DNA of 64,000 bases from Desulfosarcina sp. OttesenSCG-928-A07. Its GTDB lineage: Bacteria; Desulfobacterota; Desulfobacteria; Desulfobacterales; Desulfosarcinaceae. Location of the stretch: assembly GCA_030267325.1 (NCBI GenBank), contig JAJDJS010000005.1, forward strand, positions 28,887 to 92,886, in the 5' to 3' direction. The notes under the pieces are model-generated. The model saw only the letters and a program-made list of their open reading frames with translations. It ran no database searches and had not been told where the DNA came from. Within the stretch, counting starts at the first letter, position 1, and each line of letters begins with the position of its first letter. The position numbers and the translations under genes were made by a program. Below are positions 1-8,379 of the stretch, piece by piece.

Positions 1-319
1 TGGTGGGTGTACAGATTTTTTCTTTTTCATCTGTGTCATCACTTTCTATGAGGAGATTTTTCATTGAATACCCATCTTATTTCACAGGGATCACTCATAC
101 AATACCCGCCCAATGATGGACAACGTATAAAGCGAACAGGAGATGATAAAGAAGGTGACGGAAAGGCCGTATTGTGTCTCGGCAGGTGTTTCGACTTCTC
201 CTGATTGACATTCAGCTGGTTTGAAGTTTACATTCGATCCGGCCGCTGGATGCGGTGATCTGCAACATTTGTAAAAAACACAAGAACAACGGATTTGATT
301 CGAATCTCCGGAGGTAACC
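1..319. other. Leader region, no gene supported
   Basis: This stretch carries no reading frame that resembles a protein. It is AT-richer than the gene that follows. The only clear element is the ribosome binding site GGAGGT at 310-315, five bases before the ATG at 320. I saw no convincing promoter or terminator here. Confidence 0.6.
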
Positions 320-1495
320 ATGCAAGCTTTGTCCGGACTTAAAATTCTGGATTTTACCCTGAACATGCCGGGGCCCTACATGACCCGGCTGCTGACGCTC
401 CTGGGGGCAGATGTACTCAAAGTTGAAAATCCTGCCTCACCTGACCCGTCACGGAAAGGCTGGGACCTCACACCCGGCGCATTCAATCCCTTGTTTGGAC
501 TCCTCAACAAGGGGAAAAAAGGCATCACCCTGAATCTGAAAACGCCTGAAGCCAGGGAAATTGTCATCCGCTTGCTGGACCACTACGATATTCTGGTGGA
601 AGGTTTCCGGCCGGGTGTGATGGAAAGACTGGGGCTGAATTACGAAACCTTGAGTCAACTTTGTCCACGGCTCATCTATGTGTCTATTTCCGGTTTCGGC
701 CAGACCGGTTCCGGCCGCCTCAAACCGGGCCATGACCTCAACTGCCAGGCCCTTGCCGGGTGTTTTGATGCGGTGGTGAACGCTGGCCATGTTCCGCAGA
801 TGCCGGGCCTGGCCATTGCCGACCAGGTGGGCGGGGGATTTTTTGGAATTCTGGGGCTACTGTCGGCAGTCCTGCAGCGGGAGAAAACTGGAAAAGGGCA
901 GTATGTGGATGTTTCCATGACCCACGGCGCCCTTGCCCTGAATGTGTCGGGAACGATCCGGGCCATGACCCAGGCGGTGAGCCCAACCCCAACCGGATCA
1001 ACGGATCAGCGGAAACGGGATATGCTCCAGGGTGGCCAGCCCTATTACAACATCTATGAAACCCAGGATGGCCGGCACATCGTCCTTGCTGCCATTGAAC
1101 CCAAATTCTGGGAAAATTTCTGCAAAACCGTTGACCGGGATGATCTGATTCCCCTTCATTTGGGCGGGGAACCGGTCGTTAAAAAGGTTGCCGAGATTTT
1201 CAAATCCCGTCCGCTGGATGCGTGGTGCCGGCTGTTTGAAAATGTGGATGCCTGTGTGGCGCCGGTTCAGACCGTGGCCGAGGCCCTGGACTCCGACATC
1301 ATCCGGTCCAGAGCCGTGGCTTTGGATAATGGATATGATACCATCACGTCCATGATGCCCCTTCGGCTATCTGCATCACCGGTAAAAGATGACGCCCCTG
1401 GGCCCGAACCCGGACAGCATAATACAGATGTTCTGACAAGACTGGGATTTTCGGAAGATGACATTGCCGCACTGAAGGCGCGCGGTGTGATTTAA
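320..1495 (+). CDS. CaiB/BaiF family (class III) acyl-CoA transferase, probable alpha-methylacyl-CoA racemase
   Basis: The 391-residue product has the class III CoA-transferase fold signature from its first residues (GLKILDFT near 6-13, GADVLKVE near 29-36). The motif GHDLN near 136-140 and IADQVGGG near 165-172 place a His at 137 and an Asp at 167. That spacing of 30 equals the His126/Asp156 catalytic pair of mycobacterial alpha-methylacyl-CoA racemase, so racemisation of 2-methyl-branched acyl-CoA is the best guess. A true CoA transferase would use an Asp nucleophile without needing the His, and cannot be excluded. The start is fixed by GGAGGT at 310-315. The stop shares one base with the start of the next gene (TAATG), so the two are probably co-translated. 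In a sulfate reducer such an enzyme would serve branched fatty-acid or hydrocarbon oxidation; that role is inferred. Confidence 0.85.
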   Translation: MQALSGLKILDFTLNMPGPYMTRLLTLLGADVLKVENPASPDPSRKGWDLTPGAFNPLFGLLNKGKKGITLNLKTPEAREIVIRLLDHYDILVEGFRPGVMERLGLNYETLSQLCPRLIYVSISGFGQTGSGRLKPGHDLNCQALAGCFDAVVNAGHVPQMPGLAIADQVGGGFFGILGLLSAVLQREKTGKGQYVDVSMTHGALALNVSGTIRAMTQAVSPTPTGSTDQRKRDMLQGGQPYYNIYETQDGRHIVLAAIEPKFWENFCKTVDRDDLIPLHLGGEPVVKKVAEIFKSRPLDAWCRLFENVDACVAPVQTVAEALDSDIIRSRAVALDNGYDTITSMMPLRLSASPVKDDAPGPEPGQHNTDVLTRLGFSEDDIAALKARGVI

Positions 1496-1920
1496 TGGGT
1501 TTTTCTATTTCAACGGATTTTATTTCGGCCACAATCCGGAAAGGGGTAACAAAACTGGCAAGTCTTCGGTTTGTGCGCCGCGCCATTTCCGAGGAAGCGG
1601 ATTTGACCGCCTTTCGGCAGCTGCCGACCTTCCGCGTGATTGTCGGCGTCAGTGCCATCGGCATCAGTTATATCCTTGCCTGGCCTTTGATTACAGTGCT
1701 GGGGATCGTTGCGGTGCGTCTGGAAATGCCCGCCATTATTCTCATCGGCGGTCCGGTGGCCTACGGGCTTTCCCATCTGGTGTTTTTGTTGGGTATGTAT
1801 CTGGCCGGCGCCAAGTATTCAGTTGTTTTTCTGCGCTGGCTCACCCGGGTGGGGGTGCTGAAACTTATGGCCCTGACCCGGACGCCGTTATCGCCGGATC
1901 TTCCCCCTGAGCATGACTGA
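1495..1920 (+). CDS. Hypothetical small inner-membrane protein
   Basis: This 141-residue protein starts inside the stop codon of the racemase-like gene (TAATG), which suggests translational coupling. Residues about 47-70 and 73-105 are strongly hydrophobic and form two or three membrane segments. A basic N-terminal stretch (RKGVTKLASLRFVRRA) precedes them and could lie on the cytoplasmic face. I recognise no domain and no catalytic motif. The tight coupling suggests a role linked to the neighbouring acyl-CoA enzyme, but nothing in the sequence shows what it is. Confidence 0.65.
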   Translation: MGFSISTDFISATIRKGVTKLASLRFVRRAISEEADLTAFRQLPTFRVIVGVSAIGISYILAWPLITVLGIVAVRLEMPAIILIGGPVAYGLSHLVFLLGMYLAGAKYSVVFLRWLTRVGVLKLMALTRTPLSPDLPPEHD

Positions 1921-1922
1921 TT

Positions 1923-2040
1923 TTAATGGATTTTTCTGTCTTCAAGCCCTCTTTCGCCGGAGACCAAAAGGCGGTGCATGTTGAGGCGCTTCTTGATATT
2001 ACCGAAGGCTTTTTCAACTACACCCTTCATACGACAAGGC
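1923..2040 (-). pseudogene. C-terminal remnant of an IS transposase
   Basis: Read on the minus strand, this stretch encodes about 35 residues ending in a stop at 1923-1925. It includes MKGVVEKAFGNIKKRLNM followed by HRLLVSGERGLED. The pattern EKAFGNxKxRLNMxR...SxE resembles the C-terminal region of IS4/IS1634-type transposases. No transposase N-terminus is present upstream, because a different gene ends at 2073. It is therefore read as a truncated IS scar. The family assignment is from memory of the motif and is moderate at best. Confidence 0.5.
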
Positions 2041-2072
2041 TTTCGCCTGAAAGTATAATGCCTGCCTGATCC

Positions 2073-3413
2073 CTATTCAAAATTCAAAGGCACAACCGGC
2101 GTCATAAACGGAATATTGGGCAGCACGATCTCTGTTTCGCCGTTAAAAAGCAGCAATTCCGCCCCAACGGCAGTTTTCCTGACGCCTCGCACCGGATACC
2201 GGCCCGCCTCGGAATTATCCATATGCACTTGGCCGTCATCGCCAACGATGGGGTTTTTCAGATGAACACAGCACCAGGCCGTTTTTCCGGGATTCAACAC
2301 CGGCTCCACCTTGTACCAAAGGGCTGGCGGCCCGGAGTCGTCAATCATTTTATAGTCAATCACATGAACGACCGCGCCGGGTTGCAAAACACCGCTTTGG
2401 GACTGATCGTACCCCGGTTTGCTGTACAGGGGAACAGGAAGCCCGGCCGCATACTTCAACCTGCGGCCCGGCTCCGGGTCGTTCAGGGCAAAGCAAACCG
2501 TATCCTCAATTTCGCCTTTCGCATTCAGGCCCACCCGGCGGCCGATTTCATACATATTGTCGGCATGCGCATAGTACGACTGGGTGGTTATTTCGCATAA
2601 ATAATAGCGTGAATCAGCATAGCACCAGGATTCGGTATCGTAATACGGGCCGTTTTTACGAATAAATGCCAGCCGCTTTCTGGCTGGGTCAAAATACGGA
2701 TTGGGCAGGCGGCCGTCTTTAAAAAACAGCCTTGATGTGTACTTGTCCGGCGAGGGGGGCAGTTTGCTTTCAGGAAAAGACACAAACAGGGAAAGCCCGT
2801 GCGCGTTTTTTCTGTTCCAGTTCAACAGCTGATAACCAAATGAACCCGAGCCCGCCGGAACCGTTAACACAAAAAAGTCAGGCTGCCCGTCAAAATCAAT
2901 ATCTCCCACTTCCACCACCGCCAGGGGCCAGTCATCTGTAAAATTGATCGGGGCAATTTCGGTCAGCAGCGTTTCCGTCTGCCCGGATTGAAGCAGCAGT
3001 TGGTTGTGACGGTAAACCAGACTGAGGCCGGGCCATTTTTCCAGGCGGTGAGTTTGCCCGTCCTGCTCAAAGACGATAGAATCCAACTCGCCCAGATGCG
3101 GATAGCCACTCTCTCTGTCAGGAAAAGCGGATTCGGAGAAAAAGTGTTCGATCAAAGCCCTGGCTGCTTCATGCCCGCCCGCAGAATTGAGATACAGGAA
3201 AGGCGGATTCCCATTGCCCTGGAGAAGCGGTTGTAAACCGGCAGAACAGCTTTCCGTCCCGTCCGCTGCCTCGCCTGACGGTGAACTGCCGCCCGGCTGA
3301 CTGGAAAATGCGGCGGGGGCAAGTATGGAGATAAAACAGAAACAGACAAAAAAGGCAGTCATTGCCCGCCCCGTGGTTTTAAGGCGATTTGCAGAAATCA
3401 TGATGCCCACCAT
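2073..3413 (-). CDS. Secreted hypothetical protein with FG-GAP/EF-hand-like and SH3-like regions
   Basis: The 446-residue product has an N-terminal signal peptide: a basic start, then a hydrophobic core near 18-36 ending in APAAFSSQ. The start at 3413 is chosen over an upstream TTG because an AGGGGGA ribosome binding site lies just ahead of it. Near residue 150 the sequence VGDIDFDGQPDFFVL is an aspartate-rich loop of the type found in FG-GAP/XAC2610-like periplasmic proteins. Near 310-360, GLPVPLYSKPGYDQSQSG followed by GAVVHVIDYK resembles a bacterial SH3 domain, which often binds cell wall. The protein is probably periplasmic. No enzymatic motif is visible, and the gene stands alone. Confidence 0.6.
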   Translation of the reverse strand: MVGIMISANRLKTTGRAMTAFFVCFCFISILAPAAFSSQPGGSSPSGEAADGTESCSAGLQPLLQGNGNPPFLYLNSAGGHEAARALIEHFFSESAFPDRESGYPHLGELDSIVFEQDGQTHRLEKWPGLSLVYRHNQLLLQSGQTETLLTEIAPINFTDDWPLAVVEVGDIDFDGQPDFFVLTVPAGSGSFGYQLLNWNRKNAHGLSLFVSFPESKLPPSPDKYTSRLFFKDGRLPNPYFDPARKRLAFIRKNGPYYDTESWCYADSRYYLCEITTQSYYAHADNMYEIGRRVGLNAKGEIEDTVCFALNDPEPGRRLKYAAGLPVPLYSKPGYDQSQSGVLQPGAVVHVIDYKMIDDSGPPALWYKVEPVLNPGKTAWCCVHLKNPIVGDDGQVHMDNSEAGRYPVRGVRKTAVGAELLLFNGETEIVLPNIPFMTPVVPLNFE

Positions 3414-3421
3414 CAATTTCC

Positions 3422-3457
3422 CCCTCTCCCCCAAGCGGTCTTTTTGGGTGGAGAGGG
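3422..3457. repeat. Palindromic intergenic repeat, copy 1
   Basis: A perfect 8-bp inverted repeat (CCCTCTCC at 3422-3429, GGAGAGGG at 3450-3457) encloses a T-rich loop with GGTCTTTTTGGG. A related palindrome with the same loop occurs at 8308-8343, and both are followed by a TAAAATCAG sequence. It overlaps the ribosome-binding region of the gene ending at 2073, so the hairpin may affect that gene's translation. Confidence 0.55.
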
Positions 3458-3528
3458 CGGGGTGAGGGAGCTAAAATCAGCCTTGATGATTCCCCCTGGT
3501 TTTATTCTTTTTTCGCGTCTTTCGCGCA

Positions 3529-3559
3529 TTTCGCGGTTTCTTTTTTTTTAACCGCGAAA
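3529..3559. repeat. Strong hairpin in an intergenic GCGAAA-type repeat
   Basis: TTTCGCGGTT at 3529-3538 pairs perfectly with AACCGCGAAA at 3550-3559 across an 11-nt T-rich loop. The preceding bases repeat TTTCGCG at short intervals (3511-3530). Related dispersed intergenic repeats occur in several proteobacterial genomes. It sits downstream of the DH-PPTase gene, so it could also act as a transcription stop, but its T-run is in the loop, not after the stem. Confidence 0.45.
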
Positions 3560-3673
3560 AGCGCTAAAGGTGATAGACGTTCCGGGACTTTCCGGTTTGA
3601 ATCGCCGCTTGCTTCCTGCCACGCATCTGAAAGCATAAACGTATGGGCGGTGCGGAGCATATACAAATGACCT

Positions 3674-5281
3674 TCATCCGAACACCGTGATCAGATGCCC
3701 GTCCACCTGTTGATGCCGGGCGATCTGCTCTGGTGAACCGGCGGCCGAAAACCGGGATTCTGATTCTCCGATTTCTGTCACACAAATCGTTTCCCACGCC
3801 GCTTCCAGCGGCAGGTTCATGGCCTTTGCTGCTGCTTCTTTGATGGACCAGATGCGAAGGGCCGCCCCATGCGGGTCCAGTGAATGGTTTTGGGCCGCGC
3901 TTTCCACAAGGTCCTGCTCCGAATCGTGCATGAACAGGGAAGCAGATTTTAAAGCAGTTGCGGACAGCGGTTCCACATCCACACCCACCGGCCCAGGGTG
4001 GGCCACGGCCACGCAGAACCGGCGGTCATGGGAAAGGGAGACATGCACCGGCATCTCGCCGACAGGGGGAAGGTGGGGCCGGGGATCGTCCGGCACCGTG
4101 GTTTCAATGGCTGGTGCAGGCGTGCGCAGGTCCCCGGACAACTGCCGCCACAGGCGTTTGAGGGCCAGTCTGCCGCCCAGATAACTCTTCCGGCGCCCCT
4201 CTCCCATGCCTGCCATGCGCCGGGCTTCTGCTGGGGAAAGGGCGCTTTCACAAAACCGCGCCACCTGTTCCCGCTCCACCAGCGCCAGTGCATCGCAGCC
4301 CAGGGCCATGGCGAAACTGACCGGTTCCGCTTGTTTTTCAGCAGTTCTTCCTGCCGGCTTCAACGCTTCCAGTCCTACTTCCCGCATCACAACGCCAAGT
4401 GCCATTTCCCGACACTTTCCCGCCTCATCCAGCAGCCAGATATCTGCCACAAGGGTTCCGGGTTCTGCGGAAACCGGAACCATCCGGGCAACGTACAGCG
4501 CATCATTGTGGACCGGGGCTAAAACCACCCGTTTGGCGATACGAATCGGAAACAGCACCTGGCCGAGATACTGCTGTCCCCACACGCAGGCCCCATGGAA
4601 CGCGCCGTCCAGGGGAAATCCCGCGCCAAGGGTTTTTGACGGCAGGGCCGAACCCGCCGGTGATTTTACTTTCACCAAGGCCCCGTCAGGTGAGATGACC
4701 AGATGGCGGACCGACTGAAATGCCGGGCCAAAGGGAACCTGCTCCCCATAAAGGCGCTTAGGGTCAATCACCGTGCAGACGCCGGTGAGGATTCCGGCCA
4801 CGTCGATTGGAATAAGATCCGGTGGAATAAGATCCGGTGGAACACGATCGGAAATCGCGGGATCAGATGGCGTCTGATCCGGCGTGATGCAGGGCAGGGC
4901 AGGGCAGGGGACCGCAAAACGCATTTCCGCATGGACAAACGACCGGCGGATTCCGGCAGAACCGACAATGCGGGACGTCGTCAGCCGGGCCTTGATCGTG
5001 CGGTCGGCTGGATGGGGGGAAAGGTGGAGGACAGCATCAATGAATGCCGCATCCCCTTTCGACCCGGACGGGATTTCCAGAAATTTGGGAAACCGGGCAT
5101 CTTGCAGGGTATGGACACAAAGTTGCGGAAACCGGGCGGCCAGATAATCTCCCAGAATGGCCATGGCTGCCACTGCCGGAACCACGGGCCGGCCCCTGAC
5201 ATGATGGTCTTGCCATGCAGGATCCACAGGAATGCGAATCGCTTTTTCTTCAGGACCGGTCAGGATGGAAAAAGGGTCCAT
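3674..5281 (-). CDS. Fused polyketide-type dehydratase and Sfp-type 4'-phosphopantetheinyl transferase
   Basis: The 535-residue protein joins two enzymes. Residues about 1-310 look like a double hot-dog dehydratase of the PKS type: HHVRGRPVVP fits HxxxGxxxxP with His26, and DGAFH places Asp225 and His229 like the second catalytic motif. Residues about 320-535 form an Sfp-like phosphopantetheinyl transferase, with VGVDVE (Asp435, Glu437) and WSIKEAAAKA (Trp478 to Ala487) as magnesium and CoA-binding motifs. The fusion would dehydrate ACP-bound beta-hydroxyacyl chains and also activate the two local ACPs. It is the last gene of the minus-strand run and overlaps the thioesterase gene by 22 bases. 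The linker between the hot-dog halves contains short DNA repeats at 4809-4909 that look prone to slippage. Confidence 0.85.
   Translation of the reverse strand: MDPFSILTGPEEKAIRIPVDPAWQDHHVRGRPVVPAVAAMAILGDYLAARFPQLCVHTLQDARFPKFLEIPSGSKGDAAFIDAVLHLSPHPADRTIKARLTTSRIVGSAGIRRSFVHAEMRFAVPCPALPCITPDQTPSDPAISDRVPPDLIPPDLIPIDVAGILTGVCTVIDPKRLYGEQVPFGPAFQSVRHLVISPDGALVKVKSPAGSALPSKTLGAGFPLDGAFHGACVWGQQYLGQVLFPIRIAKRVVLAPVHNDALYVARMVPVSAEPGTLVADIWLLDEAGKCREMALGVVMREVGLEALKPAGRTAEKQAEPVSFAMALGCDALALVEREQVARFCESALSPAEARRMAGMGEGRRKSYLGGRLALKRLWRQLSGDLRTPAPAIETTVPDDPRPHLPPVGEMPVHVSLSHDRRFCVAVAHPGPVGVDVEPLSATALKSASLFMHDSEQDLVESAAQNHSLDPHGAALRIWSIKEAAAKAMNLPLEAAWETICVTEIGESESRFSAAGSPEQIARHQQVDGHLITVFG
4809..4853. 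repeat. Three copies of a 15-bp in-frame tandem repeat
   Basis: The unit GGAATAAGATCCGGT occurs at 4809-4823 and again at 4824-4838, and a degenerate third copy follows to 4853. It encodes a repeated Pro-Asp-Leu-Ile-Pro linker in the dehydratase half of the fusion. Being a multiple of three, expansion would only lengthen the linker. Confidence 0.8.
4890..4909. repeat. Four pentanucleotide (CAGGG) repeats inside a coding region
   Basis: CAGGG is repeated four times without interruption within the dehydratase-PPTase gene, in the codons for the Pro-Cys-Pro-Ala-Leu-Pro-Cys linker. A 5-bp unit is not a multiple of three, so gain or loss of one unit would shift the frame upstream of the PPTase domain. 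Confidence 0.8.
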
Positions 5282-5739
5282 AATTTCAGCGTTTTTTCGT
5301 CAATGCCGACCGGAATCTTGGCTGTATTGACCGCGCAGTGCCGGGTGAATCCGGTGCAGACCAGATCGCCGGTGTCAGCATGGGTAATCACATAGTCAAA
5401 CTGAAGCTTTACTCGCTCACGATTTCCCGGACGGGTGAAAATATACATGGCATCGTCATAGTAAAGGGACCGGAAATAATCGACACCCGTGGAGATAACA
5501 GGGTAGAGAAACCCGCTGTCTTCAATTTCCCGGTACGGGTAGCCGGCTGTCCGCATGAGCGAGCTCCGGCCGTATTCAAAATACCGAAGGTAATTGGCGT
5601 GATACACCACCTGGGACCGGTCTGTGTCCACATACAGAACGCGCAGGGTACACCGGTGCCAGACCATTTGCGTGGTGGCGTCCCGGAAGTAAATGTTCTC
5701 GGGCGTGATGGGTTCCGGAACAAAAGGTTTGGGCCGCAT
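5260..5739 (-). CDS. Hot-dog acyl thioesterase of the 4HBT/YbgC type (ApeK-like role)
   Basis: The 159-residue product carries the hallmark YVDTDRSQVVYHANYLRYFE near 36-55, where Asp40 matches the catalytic Asp of 4-hydroxybenzoyl-CoA and YbgC thioesterases. About 20 extra residues precede the usual start. It should hydrolyse an acyl-ACP or acyl-CoA thioester. In aryl-polyene clusters a thioesterase of this type accompanies the synthase, so chain release or editing is the likely role here. It begins two bases after the upstream ketosynthase stop and overlaps the start of the DH-PPTase gene, which places it in the same transcript. Confidence 0.85.
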   Translation of the reverse strand: MRPKPFVPEPITPENIYFRDATTQMVWHRCTLRVLYVDTDRSQVVYHANYLRYFEYGRSSLMRTAGYPYREIEDSGFLYPVISTGVDYFRSLYYDDAMYIFTRPGNRERVKLQFDYVITHADTGDLVCTGFTRHCAVNTAKIPVGIDEKTLKLWTLFPS

Positions 5740-5741
5740 CG

Positions 5742-7007
5742 CTACATTCCCTTAAACACAATACAGCAGTTGGTGCCGCCAAAACCGAAGGCATTGGACA
5801 GAAAAAGATCATGGGGATGGGTCCGGGGCAGCCGAGGCACCACATCCACATCGGCAAATTCCGGATCCGGAATATGGTTGACCGTGGGCAGGGCCAGATC
5901 GTGGCGCATGGCTTCAATGCCCAGTACCGCTTCAATGGCCGCAGCCGCGCCAAGGGTGTGGCCAATCTGGGATTTGTTGGCCGAGATCGGAATATCCCGC
6001 AGCCGGTCGCCGAAGACTTCCCTTAAGGATTCAATTTCTGTTTTATCACCCTTGGGGGTTGAGGTGCCGTGGGCATTGATGCACCCGATGTCCGTGGGCG
6101 CAATTTCCGCATCGTAAATGGCCTGGGAAATAGCCCGCACAATGGTTGTCTGATGGGGCAGGGTAAAATGATGCGCATCCGAGGTCCAGCCCACGCCCAG
6201 AATTTCCGCCAATGGGGAAATCCCCAATTCCGCCATCCGGTCGCCGGCCATCAGCACCAGAATCCCGCCCCCTTCGGCCAGCACAATGCCCCGACGGTCC
6301 ACGCTGAAGGGCCGGGACGCCTGGGCCGGGTCTGAAAACGCCCGGTCCTCCGGATCCACCTTGATGGTGGCCCACATATTGGCAAATCCCTGGATAATTT
6401 CCGGAATCAGGCAGGTTTCCACGCCGCCGACCAGGGCCACATCGCATTCGCCGTCCCGAATCATGCGGGCCCCCAGGCCAATGGCATAATTGCCGGACGC
6501 GCACGCGGCCTGGGGGGAAACAATCGGCCCGGTAAAGCCAAGCTGCATGCCCGCCTTTCCGGCCGGCAGATTGGCGCAGACATTGGGAAGCAGGTAGGGG
6601 CTGACCTTCAGCGGACCTTTTTCCGCATAATTTTCAAAGGCAATCCGCAGGGCATCGCTGCCGTTCAGGGCAGATCCCACCAGACACGCGGTCCGGGGAA
6701 GGGTTTGGGCATCCAGCCGAAGACCGGCATGGTCAAGGGCCCGGATGCAAAGGGCCATGGTGAGAAACACATAATCCGCATTCCAGTTGTACTGGTCTTT
6801 ACGGTCAAAATACCCGAGTGCTGCCGGGTCCCAGTCCGGCAGTTCGCCCACCACATTGCTGCGGGAAGATGTCTGGCACCGGGTCACCCGGCGAAATCCA
6901 GCCTCGCCCCGGACCAGCCGCTGCCAGGTGGAAGAAAGCCCGCTTCCCAGACAGGTGGCAATGTCATAGCCCACCACATATACTTTTCGGTTGAGTGGCG
7001 CTCTCAT
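5742..7007 (-). CDS. Beta-ketoacyl-ACP synthase (FabF-like, APE-type KS)
   Basis: This 421-residue thiolase-fold condensing enzyme has the full Cys-His-His triad: Cys169 in QAACASGN, His313 in NAHGTSTPKGD and His350 in NKSQIGHTLGAA. The C-terminal FGFGGTNCC closes the fold. It would elongate an ACP-bound chain with malonyl-ACP. The gene lies three bases from its upstream neighbour and two from the thioesterase, so it belongs to the same operon. It is a separate paralogue from the second ketosynthase next to it, and having several ketosynthases is typical of aryl-polyene-type synthases. Which step each performs cannot be read from the sequence. Confidence 0.9.
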   Translation of the reverse strand: MRAPLNRKVYVVGYDIATCLGSGLSSTWQRLVRGEAGFRRVTRCQTSSRSNVVGELPDWDPAALGYFDRKDQYNWNADYVFLTMALCIRALDHAGLRLDAQTLPRTACLVGSALNGSDALRIAFENYAEKGPLKVSPYLLPNVCANLPAGKAGMQLGFTGPIVSPQAACASGNYAIGLGARMIRDGECDVALVGGVETCLIPEIIQGFANMWATIKVDPEDRAFSDPAQASRPFSVDRRGIVLAEGGGILVLMAGDRMAELGISPLAEILGVGWTSDAHHFTLPHQTTIVRAISQAIYDAEIAPTDIGCINAHGTSTPKGDKTEIESLREVFGDRLRDIPISANKSQIGHTLGAAAAIEAVLGIEAMRHDLALPTVNHIPDPEFADVDVVPRLPRTHPHDLFLSNAFGFGGTNCCIVFKGM

Positions 7008-7010
7008 ACA

Positions 7011-8255
7011 TCAAATCCGTCGAAAAAGAATACAGGCATTGCACCCGCCGAATCCAAAGGCGTTTTTCAGCACATGGGTCTGGTCCACCGTGACCGGGCT
7101 TGCCGTGCAGTTGACGGAAAGCGCCGGATCCGGCCGGTAATTAAGGGTGGGCGGCAGGATGCCGTCGCGCAGCCCCAGAAGCGCGTACACGGCCTCAATG
7201 GCGCTGGAGGCCCCCATGACATGGCCCATCAGGGATTTGTTGGCGGTTACCGGCGGCATCGGGTCTCCAAAAATATCCCGCAGCGCATCCGCCTCCACCT
7301 GGTCGCCCACCCGCGTACTGGTGGCATGGGCATTGACCGCCTGGACATCGGCCGGCGTGATGCCGGCATCGGCAAGGGCTTCGGTGATGCAGCGCCGCAC
7401 CGTGGGATAATGGGGGGCCACAAAATGATGGGCATCTGAGGTCATGCTCCACCCGGCAATTTCCGCCACCGGCACAAGGCCGTTGGCCCTGGCAAAGGCG
7501 CGGCTGGCCAGAATTACGCATCCAGCCCCTTCGGATGCCACAAACCCCCGGCGGTGAAGGGAAAACGGCCGACTGAGGGTTTCCGGTGCTTCGGGCGGCG
7601 TGTTTTCCTTTGGCGAATACGAGCCGTTCATGCTGGCAAATCCGGCGAGAATGGGTTCCACCAGCGGAAAATCCACGGCCCCGCAGATGGCGGCATCTGC
7701 CCGTCCCTGTTCGATGAGCATGGCCCCGATAATGATGGATGTAAGTCCGGTGGCGCAGGCGGTGATGGTGGTGGTGATGGGCCCGGTGGCCCCGGTGAGC
7801 ATGGACACCTTGCCGGCCACCATGTTGACGCAGCCATTGGGATTCATGCAGGGCAGGGGAAGCCGGTTGGCGGAAAACCACTTCCGGTCGGCGGAGAGAA
7901 TGGCGTCCAAGCCGCCGATGGCCGAGCTGTAGGTGACAGCGGTCCGGGGGGCAAGTTTTGCATCAATGACAAGGCCGGACCGCGCAAGGGCCCGCTCGGT
8001 GGTGAGCAGGGCATATTTGAACACCGGTGAAATCCACCTTGCCTGTTCCCGGGCCGAGAGAAACGGGTATCCCAGATGGTCGATGTCTTCCACCTGGCCT
8101 GCGGCTTTTACCGGAAACGTGGGTCCTGGCTGAATCCGGGTGAGCGGACCAATGCCGCTTTTTCCGGCAAGGGCGTTTTGCCACTGGGTGTCAAGGTCGA
8201 TTCCCAGGGGGGAGATGGCGTCATAGCCAATGATGACAGCGGCATTACGGTTCAT
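7011..8255 (-). CDS. Beta-ketoacyl-ACP synthase (second APE-type KS)
   Basis: This 414-residue condensing enzyme has Cys167 in ITACATGLT, His310 in VNAHATSTRVGD and His345 in NKSLMGHVMGAS, so it should be active. The start at 8255 gives MNRNAAVIIGYDAISPLG, the normal beginning of a ketosynthase. A longer frame upstream runs through low-complexity repeat sequence and is rejected. The C-terminus FGFGGCNAC has a Cys where the first KS has Thr. It lies three bases ahead of the next ketosynthase gene in the same operon. Together with the KS-CLF fusion it gives the locus three catalytic condensing domains. Confidence 0.9.
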   Translation of the reverse strand: MNRNAAVIIGYDAISPLGIDLDTQWQNALAGKSGIGPLTRIQPGPTFPVKAAGQVEDIDHLGYPFLSAREQARWISPVFKYALLTTERALARSGLVIDAKLAPRTAVTYSSAIGGLDAILSADRKWFSANRLPLPCMNPNGCVNMVAGKVSMLTGATGPITTTITACATGLTSIIIGAMLIEQGRADAAICGAVDFPLVEPILAGFASMNGSYSPKENTPPEAPETLSRPFSLHRRGFVASEGAGCVILASRAFARANGLVPVAEIAGWSMTSDAHHFVAPHYPTVRRCITEALADAGITPADVQAVNAHATSTRVGDQVEADALRDIFGDPMPPVTANKSLMGHVMGASSAIEAVYALLGLRDGILPPTLNYRPDPALSVNCTASPVTVDQTHVLKNAFGFGGCNACILFRRI

Positions 8256-8307
8256 GGGGCCAACAGGAGTGCGGGGTGCGCAGTGCGCAGTGCGGGGAAG
8301 CAATTCT

Positions 8308-8343
8308 CCCTCTCTTCCCAACGGGTCTTTTTGGGAGAGGCGG
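8308..8343. repeat. Palindromic intergenic repeat, copy 2
   Basis: CCTCTC and GAGAGG arms enclose ACGGGTCTTTTTGGG, the same loop as the palindrome at 3422-3457. Just upstream, 8269-8297 holds short GCGCAGT-type direct repeats. Both copies end in a TAAAATCAG block. The element separates the radical-SAM gene from the ketosynthase downstream of it on the minus strand. Confidence 0.5.
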
Positions 8344-8379
8344 GGCGAGGTGCGGGGGGCGTAAAATCAGGCATCCCCA

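Noticed and set aside
2223..2600. Long frames running opposite to real genes throughout the window
   Set aside because: They are shadows of high-GC genes: no ribosome binding site, no recognisable domain, and a better-supported gene on the other strand in each case.
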